Assembly (NCBI GenBank): GCA_041686375.1
Contig: JAWLEB010000029.1
Span: 1 to 36,714 of the forward strand
Direction: 5' to 3'
From: JAGXLC01 sp041686375
GTDB taxonomy: Bacteria; Bacteroidota; Bacteroidia; Bacteroidales; UBA12077
DNA: 36,714 bases
Shown: piece after piece, positions 23,981 through 32,020 of the stretch
Position numbering within the stretch: the stretch's first letter is position 1
How the letters are laid out: every line of letters starts with the position of its first letter
Notes under the pieces: generated by a model
What the model saw: the letters and a program-made list of their open reading frames with translations, nothing else
What the model was told of the DNA's origin: nothing
The model's database searches: none
Translations under genes and position numbers: made by a program

Positions 23981-24137
23981 AACAAAACCGGTAACATTTT
24001 TGTAATTATTATAAAGAAGAACAAAAGATTATCTTTGACAAACTAAAAGGTGGATACGTTGGCACAATAACCGTAAAGTTGTGTTTATCTAAAAATTATT
24101 GTAAATTTAATACGCAAAAATATAAAATAAAATTGTT

Positions 24138-24740
24138 ATGGAAGAAAGAAAAATCTATGAGCAGAGAGCTGAAATATTGACAAAGAAACTGTTGTCAAAA
24201 ATTTATGCTCATGAATACAAAGCATTGGAAGCCAGATTAAATGCAGAAAAAGGCCTAAATAAACTGGAAAACCAAATCAAAGATTTGGATGAACAAATAA
24301 ATACCCTGAAAGAAGAGCGGGAAAGTCTTCAAGGGAAATATGAAGCTATGACGAAAGCATCCAACGAAAAATGGAAAGAAGTATCCGGAAAGTTCGAAGA
24401 TTATCTTAATAAAATTAGTAAAGATAAGCAAGAATTTTACGAACATGCTCAGGACTGGATCAATGATTTTACGATAAGAATTACTGACTTGGAAAACAAA
24501 GCCAGAAATTCAAGTCAAGAAATGCGTGAATATATATATGAACAAATAGAAAATCTTGAGGAGCAGAGAAACAGATTGCAAAGCAAACTTTCGGAACTGC
24601 GAAAAGCGTCAGGAGACAGATGGAAAAATATAAAAGACGGATTAGAAGATGGCATGCAAACGATGAGAACTGCTATTAGTGACATGTACAAAAGCTTCCA
24701 GAATTCCGGTAATACAGCGGAAGAAAAGAAGAATACATGA
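24138..24740 (+). CDS. Coiled-coil protein, stress-response-like
   Basis: This 200-residue cytoplasmic protein is almost entirely predicted coiled coil and is rich in Glu, Lys and Gln. It holds an internal duplication. Residues 64-91 (LQGKYEAMTKASNEKWKEV and following) resemble 148-175 (LQSKLSELRKASGDRWKNI and following), both built as LQxK-x5-KAS-x-[ED]-[KR]-W-K. The KAS...W repeat with an amphipathic tail (DGMQTMRTAISDMYKSF) is reminiscent of proteins annotated as sll1863-family stress response proteins; I offer this as a resemblance only. The gene is monocistronic, with repeat copy C in its leader region and a terminator directly behind it. Confidence 0.75.
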   Translation: MEERKIYEQRAEILTKKLLSKIYAHEYKALEARLNAEKGLNKLENQIKDLDEQINTLKEERESLQGKYEAMTKASNEKWKEVSGKFEDYLNKISKDKQEFYEHAQDWINDFTIRITDLENKARNSSQEMREYIYEQIENLEEQRNRLQSKLSELRKASGDRWKNIKDGLEDGMQTMRTAISDMYKSFQNSGNTAEEKKNT

Positions 24741-24764
24741 TAATTCTTCAAATACAAAAATATT

Positions 24765-24797
24765 ACCCCGGACTTATCACCTAACTCCGGGGTTTTT
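24765..24797 (+). terminator. Rho-independent terminator of the coiled-coil gene
   Basis: An 8-bp GC-rich stem, ACCCCGGA (24765-24772) with TCCGGGGT (24786-24793), is followed by TTTT. The T-run overlaps the edge of the inverted repeat copy D. Confidence 0.85.
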
Positions 24798-24846
24798 CAT
24801 TTGGATAAAGTTAGATTATTAGTTTCATTTGTCTACGATAGTGGAT
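24796..24846 (-). repeat. Dispersed element copy D, inverted and internally deleted
   Basis: On the minus strand this 51-bp stretch joins an 18-nt left-end piece (24829-24846) to a 33-nt right-end piece (24796-24828). The left piece matches copy B at 13322-13339 with one mismatch. The right piece matches copy A at 6181-6213 with one mismatch. The middle of about 80 nt (corresponding to 13340-13419) is missing. The orientation is opposite to the other three copies. It sits between the coiled-coil gene's terminator and the ABC transporter genes. The remainder of 24847-25029 is the leader of the ABC gene, with nothing further recognised. Confidence 0.8.
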
Positions 24847-25029
24847 GATAGTTTTATTTTAGTATTTTTTATTATTTGTTTGTCAAAGTTTTATCCGCCG
24901 AAGGGAGCTTAATGCCAAGGCAGAGAACTTACCATAATAAAATAATCATCTTTTTTTGTTAAAACAATCATTGTCCCTGAAAAATGTTTTCTTTGTATAT
25001 TAGCAAAAAATTTACATAAATAAGCAGTA

Positions 25030-25950
25030 ATGATGGGTTTTATAGATGTTAGAAATGTTGAAAAAAAATTCATTGACCAATATGCGCTGAAAAGCATTAA
25101 TATGGAAGTTCCGGAAAATTGCATCTACGGATTGCTTGGACCAAATGGAGCAGGCAAAACTACGTTGATAAGAATAATCAATCGCATTACTGCTCCTGAC
25201 GAGGGAGAAGTTTTTTTTCAGGGGCATAAGATAAAGATGGATGATATATATCGGATAGGATATTTGCCGGAAGAACGTGGATTATATAAAAAAATGAAAG
25301 TAGGTGAGCAAGCTCTTTATTTAGCGCAACTTAAAGGAATGAGCAAATACAATGCTCTGAAAAATTTGAAAGAGTGGTTTGAGAAATTTGAAATGCAGGA
25401 TTGGTGGGATAAAAAGGTTGAAGAGTTGTCTAAAGGCATGCAGCAAAAAGTTCAGTTTGTGACGACAGTAGTACATGAACCTAAACTGTTGATATTTGAT
25501 GAACCCTTCAGTGGTTTTGATCCGATCAATGCTAACATGTTGAAAAATGAAGTTCTGGAGCTTAAGAGAAAAGGGGCAACCATCATACTGTCAACCCACA
25601 ATATGGGTTCTGTTGAGGAATTATGTGATCATATTACTTTGATCAATAAGGCTGAAAATTTATTGGAAGGGCCCGTGAATAAAATACGAGAGCAATATAA
25701 ATCTAATATTTACGAGATTGTGTTTAACGGAAATCCACTTGATCTTAAAAATGCATTAAATGAACATTATGAAATTATAGAAGAAGAGCCTGAGGGTATG
25801 CAAAATTCAGTCAAAGTTAAGCTGTTGCACCATACCAGCGAGAATGAATTGCTTTCATTGATTATTCCATATGTAGAAGTGGTCTCTTTTAAAGAAGTTG
25901 TACCAAGCATGAATGATGTTTTTATAAGAGTTGTGAATAATCAAAGTTAA
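25030..25950 (+). CDS. ABC transporter ATP-binding protein (NatA-like)
   Basis: This 306-residue ATPase of the ABC-2 exporter class has Walker A GPNGAGKT (37-44), signature LSKGM (133-137) and Walker B LLIFDEPFSGFDP (153-165). The switch histidine lies in STHNMGSVEE. A C-terminal regulatory domain of the DUF4162 type follows (about 225-306). With the permease encoded 115 bp downstream it should form a NatAB-like exporter. The substrate (sodium, drug or lipid) cannot be read from the sequence. Two adjacent ATG codons at 25030 and 25033 are both possible starts. Confidence 0.9.
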   Translation: MMGFIDVRNVEKKFIDQYALKSINMEVPENCIYGLLGPNGAGKTTLIRIINRITAPDEGEVFFQGHKIKMDDIYRIGYLPEERGLYKKMKVGEQALYLAQLKGMSKYNALKNLKEWFEKFEMQDWWDKKVEELSKGMQQKVQFVTTVVHEPKLLIFDEPFSGFDPINANMLKNEVLELKRKGATIILSTHNMGSVEELCDHITLINKAENLLEGPVNKIREQYKSNIYEIVFNGNPLDLKNALNEHYEIIEEEPEGMQNSVKVKLLHHTSENELLSLIIPYVEVVSFKEVVPSMNDVFIRVVNNQS

Positions 25951-26065
25951 ATGGTTATCCGATCCAATTAACTACTTTCAAAGGTCCTAATAATAAGAAA
26001 ATTAATTAGAGTTTATGATTAATTAGGAGGAGACTCAAAAAATTTAATATTGAAAATAAAGTATT

Positions 26066-27436
26066 ATGAGCAAAATAAAACTGATATTAAAGCGCGAATA
26101 TCTCACGCGTGTCAGAAAAAAAAGTTTTGTGGTAATGACAATTCTGGGACCAATTCTTTTTGCGGCACTCGTTATTGCACCAGCTTGGATTGCTTCTCTG
26201 GAAGATACAGATGTTAAGAAAATAGCAGTTGTGGACAGTTCCCATTTTTTTAAGAATAATTTGCCGGAGACCGAATCTATTCGCTTTGATTATTTGGAGA
26301 ATACGTCCGTAGAAGAAATGAAAAAGAATTTCCAGGATACAGATTATTATGCTGTATTATTTATTTCTGATCTTGTCTCACATACTCCCTCTTCTGTTGT
26401 ATTATATTCTGATCAAAAGCCTAGTTTTTCGGTTAGAAATTATATAAGTAATGCCATAGAAAATGATATTGAGAAGGAAAAACTTGCTGCTGTGGGCATT
26501 GACCAGGATGTACTGAAATCCGTTAAAACAAGTATCCATGTTAGAACTGTTCAATGGACAAAAGATGGAGAAGATAAAGAAAGTTCCACTGAACTGGCTA
26601 TGATTGTGGGCTATATAGGTGGCTTTTTAATCTATTTTTTTATTTTCTTGTTTGGGGCTCAGGTTATGCGTGGGGTTATTGAAGAGAAAACAAACCGGAT
26701 TATGGAAATTTTGGTTTCCTCGGTTAGGCCATTTCAAATGATGATGGGAAAGATTATAGGCATTGGTCTTGTGGGACTGACTCAATTTGCTTTATGGGTT
26801 TTATTAACACTTGTGTTGATTAATGGCGCCAAGAATGTCTTTTTTCCTGGGTTGGGAACAAAACAAGCAGACCAGGTTGCCATGCAGAATATTATGGATG
26901 ATAGTAGTCAGGATACTGATGCACTATATCTTTCACCGGATAACCAGGATGAATCAGTTCAAAACTCTGAAAATCCCCAAATTGAGCAGATTTTTGGGGC
27001 TCTTAAAGATGTGAATATCGGGCTTATGTTAGGCATTTTTGTTTTTTATTTTTTAGGTGGATATTTATTGTATGGATCTCTTTTTGCGGCGGTCGGTTCT
27101 GCTGTTGATAATGAAACAGATACTCAACAGTTTATGTTACCCATTACCATTCCTCTGATTCTGGCTATTATCGTTATGTTAAATGCTATAAATGCGCCTC
27201 AGGGAGATGTAGCATTTTGGTTTTCTATTATACCATTTACCTCTCCAATATTGATGATGGTGCGTATCCCTTTTGGTGTCCCTTATTGGGAAATAGCTCT
27301 TTCAATGTCACTATTGGTATTGACATTTATCGGTACTACCTGGCTTTCTGGTAAGATATACAGAACAGGAATACTCATGTATGGGAAAAAAATCAATTAT
27401 AAAGAATTGTGGAAATGGCTTCGCTATAGATATTAG
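26066..27436 (+). CDS. ABC-2 type permease (NatB-like)
   Basis: This 456-residue protein starts with SKIKLILKREYLTRVRKKSF, the usual cytoplasmic lead-in of NatB permeases. It then has a first helix (about 22-44), a large external domain (about 45-175) and five to six C-terminal helices (about 178-200, 228-250, 316-338, 352-372, 378-400, 408-430). The conserved GVIEEKTNRIMEILVSSVRP loop lies between helices. An acidic, Gln/Asn-rich insert of about 50 residues (265-310) is placed before helix four. It pairs with the upstream ATPase. The final 4 bp overlap the 3' end of the convergent yidD. Confidence 0.9.
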   Translation: MSKIKLILKREYLTRVRKKSFVVMTILGPILFAALVIAPAWIASLEDTDVKKIAVVDSSHFFKNNLPETESIRFDYLENTSVEEMKKNFQDTDYYAVLFISDLVSHTPSSVVLYSDQKPSFSVRNYISNAIENDIEKEKLAAVGIDQDVLKSVKTSIHVRTVQWTKDGEDKESSTELAMIVGYIGGFLIYFFIFLFGAQVMRGVIEEKTNRIMEILVSSVRPFQMMMGKIIGIGLVGLTQFALWVLLTLVLINGAKNVFFPGLGTKQADQVAMQNIMDDSSQDTDALYLSPDNQDESVQNSENPQIEQIFGALKDVNIGLMLGIFVFYFLGGYLLYGSLFAAVGSAVDNETDTQQFMLPITIPLILAIIVMLNAINAPQGDVAFWFSIIPFTSPILMMVRIPFGVPYWEIALSMSLLVLTFIGTTWLSGKIYRTGILMYGKKINYKELWKWLRYRY

Positions 27437-27711
27437 GAATTATCGCTGTATTTCTTGACAATGATTCGGGGGACTGGATCATAACCGCTGGTTCCCCATG
27501 GATGGCAGCGTGAAAGACGCTTTAGACCCATCCAGAATCCTATGCCCGGACCATGCAGTTTTACTGCTTCGGTCATATACTGAGAACATGTCGGAACATG
27601 CCTGCAAGATGCTGGTGTTATCGGCGAAATAATATATCTGTAGATATTAACAAGGAATAAAATAAATTTTTTAAGTATCATTACTACCATTCTCTTCATT
27701 TTTTTGAACAA
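27433..27711 (-). CDS. yidD: Membrane protein insertion efficiency factor YidD
   Basis: This 92-residue protein has the YidD signatures: an amphipathic membrane-binding helix ending IYRYIISP, the Cys motif SCRHVPTCSQY (Cys36, Cys42), and RCHPWGTSGYDPVP near the C-terminus. YidD assists insertion of inner-membrane proteins by YidC. In many genomes it sits beside rnpA, yidC or rpmH; here it stands alone. The internal ATG for MILKKFILF is an alternative start closer to typical family lengths. Confidence 0.9.
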   Translation of the reverse strand: MFKKMKRMVVMILKKFILFLVNIYRYIISPITPASCRHVPTCSQYMTEAVKLHGPGIGFWMGLKRLSRCHPWGTSGYDPVPRIIVKKYSDNS

Positions 27712-27924
27712 AGATACTAATATTTTAGCTACCTTAAATTGTTGTTATTTTTCCAGAAAATAATAAATTTTAAATTGGAAAAATCTTCTGTTTTTTCGAT
27801 AGAAAGCCATTTTTTATTTAGAATTATTTTAAATAGGGCTAAAATATAAAAAAAAATGAAAATCATGGGTTACCTTTAGTTTGATTTTGGGATAAAGGTA
27901 TAGAATGTTTAATAAAAAAATATT

Positions 27925-28290
27925 ATGTTTTATTCCCAAAAAATAGTCTTTAAGTTTTATGATCAGTTGATCTCTGTTGCACCTGAGGATATTGTTTGTT
28001 GTAAGGCTGATGATGACTGGACAATTATTTGCTTGACCGGTAATAGAGAGTTGCAAATCGATAAGATGATTTCACAATTAATGAGCAAGTTGCCTTCAAC
28101 CCATTTTAGCAGAGTTCATAAGCACTGGATTGTTAATCTTCATTACATTGACAAAGTCGTCTGGGAAGAGGATTATATAAAAATGATGGATAATATTTCA
28201 ATCCCTATTTATCCGATGATGAAAGTCAGGCTGGAAAATTTACTCTTGAATAATCCCCTGTTTTGCAGGGCAATGGAGTATATGGAGTAA
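27925..28290 (+). CDS. Stand-alone LytTR DNA-binding protein
   Basis: This 121-residue protein is essentially a single LytTR domain. An N-terminal beta-strand (IVFKFYDQLISVAPEDIVCC) and a strand DDDWTIICL are followed by LPSTHFSRVHKHWIVNLHYIDKV, the conserved FxRxHxxxxVN core. There is no receiver domain and no membrane segment, so the activating signal is unknown. It could be controlled by a kinase-independent route or by level alone. The 213-bp upstream region is AT-rich without a clear promoter. A hairpin terminator follows. Confidence 0.9.
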   Translation: MFYSQKIVFKFYDQLISVAPEDIVCCKADDDWTIICLTGNRELQIDKMISQLMSKLPSTHFSRVHKHWIVNLHYIDKVVWEEDYIKMMDNISIPIYPMMKVRLENLLLNNPLFCRAMEYME

Positions 28291-28360
28291 TGTTTTTAAT
28301 AGATATGATGAGGCTAAAATACAGTTAGAAAGGGTTACTTATAGTGACACGGCATATTTT

Positions 28361-28396
28361 AATAAGGGTGGTTGTGTTTATGTAACCACCCTTATT
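28361..28396 (+). terminator. Hairpin terminator after the LytTR gene
   Basis: A perfect 13-bp stem, AATAAGGGTGGTT (28361-28373) with AACCACCCTTATT (28384-28396), has a 10-nt loop. The following T-run is weak (TATTTG). Confidence 0.7.
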
Positions 28397-28409
28397 TATT
28401 TGTTGAATT

Positions 28410-28577
28410 TTATGATTCCGTTATTTTTCTGTTAAAATACTTCGGGATTTTGTTTACACCTCTTCTCGTCCCTGCCGATTTTACAAAAAACTTCCATTCA
28501 TGTTCATTATGAATAGATTGAATATTAATAATGGAATCATGTTCAACAAAAAGAACTGCACTTATCAGTGTAAAATA
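28410..28577 (-). other. ATG-less open frame, possible gene remnant
   Basis: On the minus strand 55 codons are open between two stops, with no ATG at a sensible position. Part of it reads like protein, with LISAVLFVEHDSIINIQSI, then EWKFFVKSAGTRRGVNK. The FVEHD element is faintly like the Walker B-downstream region of ABC-F proteins. The evidence is too thin for a family call. It belongs to a decayed stretch of about 750 bp (28291-29041) that also holds two hairpins and the pseudogene fragment at 28750. Confidence 0.2.
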
Positions 28578-28696
28578 TTATTGTGTTTATGAATTATAAT
28601 GTATTCTATATTGACTAAGTGTTTTAGTCGGTCAACAGTAAATGTAAATATTGTTTGCTAAAATAAAAAATATTTTACAGATCCAATAGGAAAATG

Positions 28697-28739
28697 AAGT
28701 ATATAAAGTATAGTTTTAAAAAAGTTTATATACTTTTTT
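28697..28739 (+). terminator. AT-only hairpin with T-run
   Basis: AAGTATATAAA (28697-28707) pairs perfectly with TTTATATACTT (28725-28735) and is followed by four T. The stem is weak for its length because only two GC pairs are present. It may be a terminator remnant within the decayed region. Confidence 0.3.
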
Positions 28740-28749
28740 ATTACCTACT

Positions 28750-28935
28750 GTGAATGTATTGTATGCTGGACAAAATATCGAGGCGGAAACTGTTGAAATA
28801 GGTAATGATGAAGACTTTTATGTTACTCTTTCCACAAAAGAAGGGTGGTTATTACAATATATTTATGTTTATCTTGGTTTGCTTTATTGTGCGACCCTTT
28901 CAATTATTCATGGATCTAGAGGTGAACTTTTTTAA
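28750..28935 (+). pseudogene. Fragment of a secreted/surface protein domain
   Basis: The frame reads VNVLYAGQNIEAETVEIG followed by NDEDFYVTLSTKEGWLLQ and YIYVYLG. This pattern (AGQN...GTV.I.ND.D.LYVT..T.DGW.L..IHLYVG) is common in large extracellular proteins of Bacteroidota. Only this piece is present. There is no signal peptide, the frame upstream has no usable start except GTG, and after YVYLG the sequence loses similarity and stops at 28933-28935. An in-frame TAA lies about 11 codons upstream. It is most likely the relic of a larger exported protein gene. Confidence 0.45.
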
Positions 28936-29041
28936 GAGGCTTAATCTTCTGGATTGCTTAAATTTTTCACGTTTATCAGGCTTAAAACAATAGCTTTAAT
29001 AATTTGTGAGTTATAATGAGTGCGGTGTTAATTTAAGCTTT

Positions 29042-29677
29042 ATGTTACGCTTTGTATTGATTTTCATTGTATTGATGTGGATCGTTTCCTGTACTTGTAA
29101 ACAAGAAACTACTTCTTCTTCTGATATAACAAACCAGACTGAAATTCATATTGTAAAGCGCAGTTGGCACACCAATATCATAGTCCGAAGATCGGCTCTT
29201 GGCAATCTTTTACCTGAATTAGCCCGCGATTTTTCAGATAGCAAATATCTCGAAATTAGCTGGGGAGACAAAAGGTATTTTATGGCAGAGAAGGGGACGG
29301 TTTCTCTGGCGCTGCGTGCCGCTCTTCTTCCGACTCAGTCTGTTTTGCGTGTACATGGATTAACTTCCCTGGATCATTATTATTCAGATAGGGAAAATTT
29401 TGTTAGTATAAATATTCATCCGAAAGAACTTCGGAACATGATGAGGTTTATAGAGGAAAGTTTCGTTACTGATGATGAAGGGAGATTAATCAAAGTGTAT
29501 AATGATACGGGAGGGAAAGTGCAATTTTATTATTCTTCACTTACCTATTGGGGGTGGCGTACTTGTAATGTATGGACCGGCCGGGCAATTAAAGCAGCAG
29601 GAGTGGCAATAGTCCCTTTACGGGGAATTACTGCAGGGAGTTTGATGCGGCAAATAAAAAATTGTGACCTTCGCTGA
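29042..29677 (+). CDS. DUF2459 (TIGR02117-type) lipoprotein
   Basis: This 211-residue protein has a lipoprotein signal, MLRFVLIFIVLMWIVSC, with Cys17 as the lipidated residue. A DUF2459 domain follows: VKRSWHTNIIV, then ISWGDKRYF, SVLRVHGL, and a C-terminal TCNVWTGRAIKAAGV. The His, Cys and Asn pattern (HTnI ... CNvWt) suggests a papain-like or NlpC-like hydrolase fold, but the activity of this family is unproven. The ATG at 29042 is chosen over a GTG at 29006 because the signal peptide starts there. The next gene, ArsR-type, converges with 5 bp between stops. Confidence 0.8.
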   Translation: MLRFVLIFIVLMWIVSCTCKQETTSSSDITNQTEIHIVKRSWHTNIIVRRSALGNLLPELARDFSDSKYLEISWGDKRYFMAEKGTVSLALRAALLPTQSVLRVHGLTSLDHYYSDRENFVSINIHPKELRNMMRFIEESFVTDDEGRLIKVYNDTGGKVQFYYSSLTYWGWRTCNVWTGRAIKAAGVAIVPLRGITAGSLMRQIKNCDLR

Positions 29678-29682
29678 AAGGA

Positions 29683-29976
29683 TTAAAGATTAAAGAATTT
29701 TTTGAATAGTATTTGTGCATGTTCCCAGTTTTCTCTGTTTAAACAATATTTAATTTTGGGTCTTTCTATAGTTCCCTGAATCAGTCCGGCTTCTTTTAAT
29801 TCTTTAAGATGCTGCGATAAAGTGGATTTTGCTATTGGCAATACCTCTGACAGATCACCACTATAACAGCAAGATTGACTGGCCAGCAAGTCAAGAATAT
29901 ATACACGAACCGGGTGCCCTGCGGCTTTTGCATAGCGTGCGAGTTGTTTTTGTTCTTCACTAACTTTATCTTCCAT
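29683..29976 (-). CDS. ArsR-family transcriptional regulator
   Basis: This 97-residue winged-helix repressor has a helix-turn-helix at IAKSTLSQHLKELKEAGLI (48-66) preceded by LASQSCCYSGDLSEVL, a Cys-Cys pair (Cys36, Cys37) that could sense metal, arsenite or redox state. The ATG at 29976 is chosen because upstream codons are atypical and would add 20 residues. It is divergent from the MarR/MATE pair, with a perfect palindrome in the shared 95-bp region, and probably regulates itself and perhaps the pump. Confidence 0.85.
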   Translation of the reverse strand: MEDKVSEEQKQLARYAKAAGHPVRVYILDLLASQSCCYSGDLSEVLPIAKSTLSQHLKELKEAGLIQGTIERPKIKYCLNRENWEHAQILFKKFFNL

Positions 29977-30023
29977 GATAGATAATTTTTGAATAAAAAT
30001 ACAAAAATTCATTATTTTATTAA

Positions 30024-30037
30024 GTTGGAGCTCCAAC
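30024..30037. promoter_or_regulatory. Putative operator palindrome between arsR-like and marR-like genes
   Basis: GTTGGAGCTCCAAC is a perfect 14-bp palindrome flanked on both sides by the direct repeat TTTTATTAAGTT. It lies 47 bp upstream of the ArsR start and 34 bp upstream of the MarR start. The position fits a repressor site controlling both directions. Which of the two regulators binds is not determinable by reading. Confidence 0.5.
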
Positions 30038-30071
30038 CTTTTATTAAGTTTGCACTCAAAATTTGTTGGTT

Positions 30072-30518
30072 ATGAACAACGAACTGAACATACGATCTAT
30101 AGGGCGTTTGATATCTATACTTTACAGGCATTCCAGGGTGTATTTTCAAAGAAAGTTAGCGCCTTACGGGCTTGGGCATGGTCAAATACCCTTGCTGATG
30201 TTTATTATCAATAATAATGGGGTAAGCCAGCATGAAATAAACACTTATTTTCAATTGGATAAGGGCAGTACTTCAACTTTGATAAGCAATATGGAAAAAA
30301 ACGGCTTTGTTAGAAAAGTTCGTGATGACGCTGATAAACGATCTTATAAATTGTTTGTCACTGGAAAAACAAGGGAATTGTTACCAGAGTTGAAAAGCGT
30401 ATTCGGAGAATGGACGAATATTTTAACTTATAACTTTTCTGAAAGTCAGAAAGAAGAAGCATTTGCATTATTGAATAAAATGATTGAGAACTCGGAGCAT
30501 TATATAGCTAAACTTTGA
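30072..30518 (+). CDS. MarR-family transcriptional regulator
   Basis: This 148-residue protein has the MarR fold: a dimerisation helix (IGRLISILYRHSRVYFQRKL), a winged helix-turn-helix (about 52-75, VSQHEINTYFQLDKGSTST) and wing RKVRDDADKRSYKLFVT (81-97). MarR proteins usually repress neighbouring efflux genes and are released by small molecules. It lies 49 bp before a MATE pump gene on the same strand, so regulation of that pump is the natural inference. The ATG at 30072 replaces a TTG at 30063. Confidence 0.9.
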   Translation: MNNELNIRSIGRLISILYRHSRVYFQRKLAPYGLGHGQIPLLMFIINNNGVSQHEINTYFQLDKGSTSTLISNMEKNGFVRKVRDDADKRSYKLFVTGKTRELLPELKSVFGEWTNILTYNFSESQKEEAFALLNKMIENSEHYIAKL

Positions 30519-30567
30519 TCTGAAATATTCGGTTGAAGATTTTATATGGAACAAATCAAGCTTTAAT

Positions 30568-31926
30568 ATGAGCAGGAAACAAAGGGATTTAACTCAAGGA
30601 GCTATTACCCCGCTTCTTATAAAGCTTACATGGCCAATGGTTTTCGGGCTCCTTGGTATGGTTGCCTTTAATCTTGCAGATACTTATTTTATTGGTAAAG
30701 TTGGCGTTGAGGAATTGGCTGCAATGGGTTTTACTTTTCCTGTTGTTATGGTGGTTTCAAGTTTAGCTCTTGGAGTGGGGATTGGCACCTCTTCACTAAT
30801 ATCTCGTTCTATCGTTACTGAAAGCCGGCAGACATTGAGACATTATGCAACAGAAGCTCTGATGCTGGGGCTATTAGTAATTCTGATATTGGTGATAATC
30901 GGTCAGTTGACTATTAAGCCTCTTTTTAGAACATTAGGGGCTTCTGAAAATATTATCCCTTTGATACATGATTACATGAGCATCTGGTATTGGGGAATGA
31001 TTTTCGTTGTTGTGCCTATGGTGGGGAATAATATCATCAGGGCAACGGGTGATACATTCACGCCCGGTATGTTTATGACAATATCTGCTATAATGAATAT
31101 TGTTTTAGACCCTTTTCTCATTCTGGGTTATGGTCCCTTCCCTGCAATGTCTATGAAAGGCGCTGCCCTGGCAACTGTTGCCGGAAGGGGAGTAGGACTG
31201 GTTTTAACCCTGATTGTATTAATTAAACGAGAAAAAATACTGACAGTATATTTGCCTAATATACAGGAAATTATTAAAACATGGCGTAAGATCTTATATA
31301 TTGCAGGCCCGGCTACTGCAAGTGTTTTAATTACGCCTTTATCTATGGGTATAGTAACGCGGATTATTGCTAAATTTGGTGAAGAAGCGGTTGCTGCATT
31401 TGGTGTGGTATCAAGAATGGAGATGTTTTCGTTGATTTTGGTCAATGCGCTTGGTTCTGTAATGATAATTTTTGCCGGACAAAATTGGGGGAGACAAAAA
31501 CTTCCCCGGCTTATTAAAGGTTTTAATATCGGAACTGTTTTTGCTTTGGTCTGGGGTATGTTACTTTTTATCGTGGCACAGATTTGGGCAGAATCTATTG
31601 CTTCTGTCTTTAGTGATAATTCCAGGGTTATAGAAATCACTGCAAACTACCTGTTGATTGTTTCATTTAGTTATGGTTTTCAGGGGATTCTTATGGTGGG
31701 TGTCAATATGTTCAATGGAATCAATAAACCGTTACCATCAGCAGGACTCACTGCATTGCGGATGTTCGGCCTCTATGTTCCACTTGCATGGTTGGCATCA
31801 GTCTATTGGAATTTGAACGGTGTGTTCTGGTCAGCATTTTTTGCTAATATTGTTGTAGGTACATTAACTTTTAGCTGGCTGCATAGATATTTGAAGCGTA
31901 ATAAGAATAGGATGGTAAACCAGTGA
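30568..31926 (+). CDS. MATE family multidrug efflux transporter
   Basis: This 452-residue protein has twelve predicted helices in two similar halves. The N-half opening is LTQGAITPLLIKLTWPMV, then GLLGMVAFNLADTYFIGKVGVEELAAMGF. The C-half counterpart is ITPLSMGIVTRIIAKFGEEAVAAFGV. MATE proteins export cationic drugs or metabolites, driven by sodium or protons. It probably forms an operon with the marR-like gene upstream. The C-terminus is basic (YLKRNKNRM) as in cytoplasmic tails. Confidence 0.9.
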   Translation: MSRKQRDLTQGAITPLLIKLTWPMVFGLLGMVAFNLADTYFIGKVGVEELAAMGFTFPVVMVVSSLALGVGIGTSSLISRSIVTESRQTLRHYATEALMLGLLVILILVIIGQLTIKPLFRTLGASENIIPLIHDYMSIWYWGMIFVVVPMVGNNIIRATGDTFTPGMFMTISAIMNIVLDPFLILGYGPFPAMSMKGAALATVAGRGVGLVLTLIVLIKREKILTVYLPNIQEIIKTWRKILYIAGPATASVLITPLSMGIVTRIIAKFGEEAVAAFGVVSRMEMFSLILVNALGSVMIIFAGQNWGRQKLPRLIKGFNIGTVFALVWGMLLFIVAQIWAESIASVFSDNSRVIEITANYLLIVSFSYGFQGILMVGVNMFNGINKPLPSAGLTALRMFGLYVPLAWLASVYWNLNGVFWSAFFANIVVGTLTFSWLHRYLKRNKNRMVNQ

Positions 31927-32020
31927 AGGATTTTTACCGGATTATTCTCTGATGATAAATCACCATATATGTTTTATCTGTGTATTTTTTTATTAAAATT
32001 GTGAAGTAAACAATCAAAGA

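Noticed and set aside
26018..26035. AGGAGGAGA, a strong Shine-Dalgarno-like site before the NatB-like permease
   Set aside because: It lies more than 30 bp before the ATG at 26066 and no small open frame starts at the right distance.
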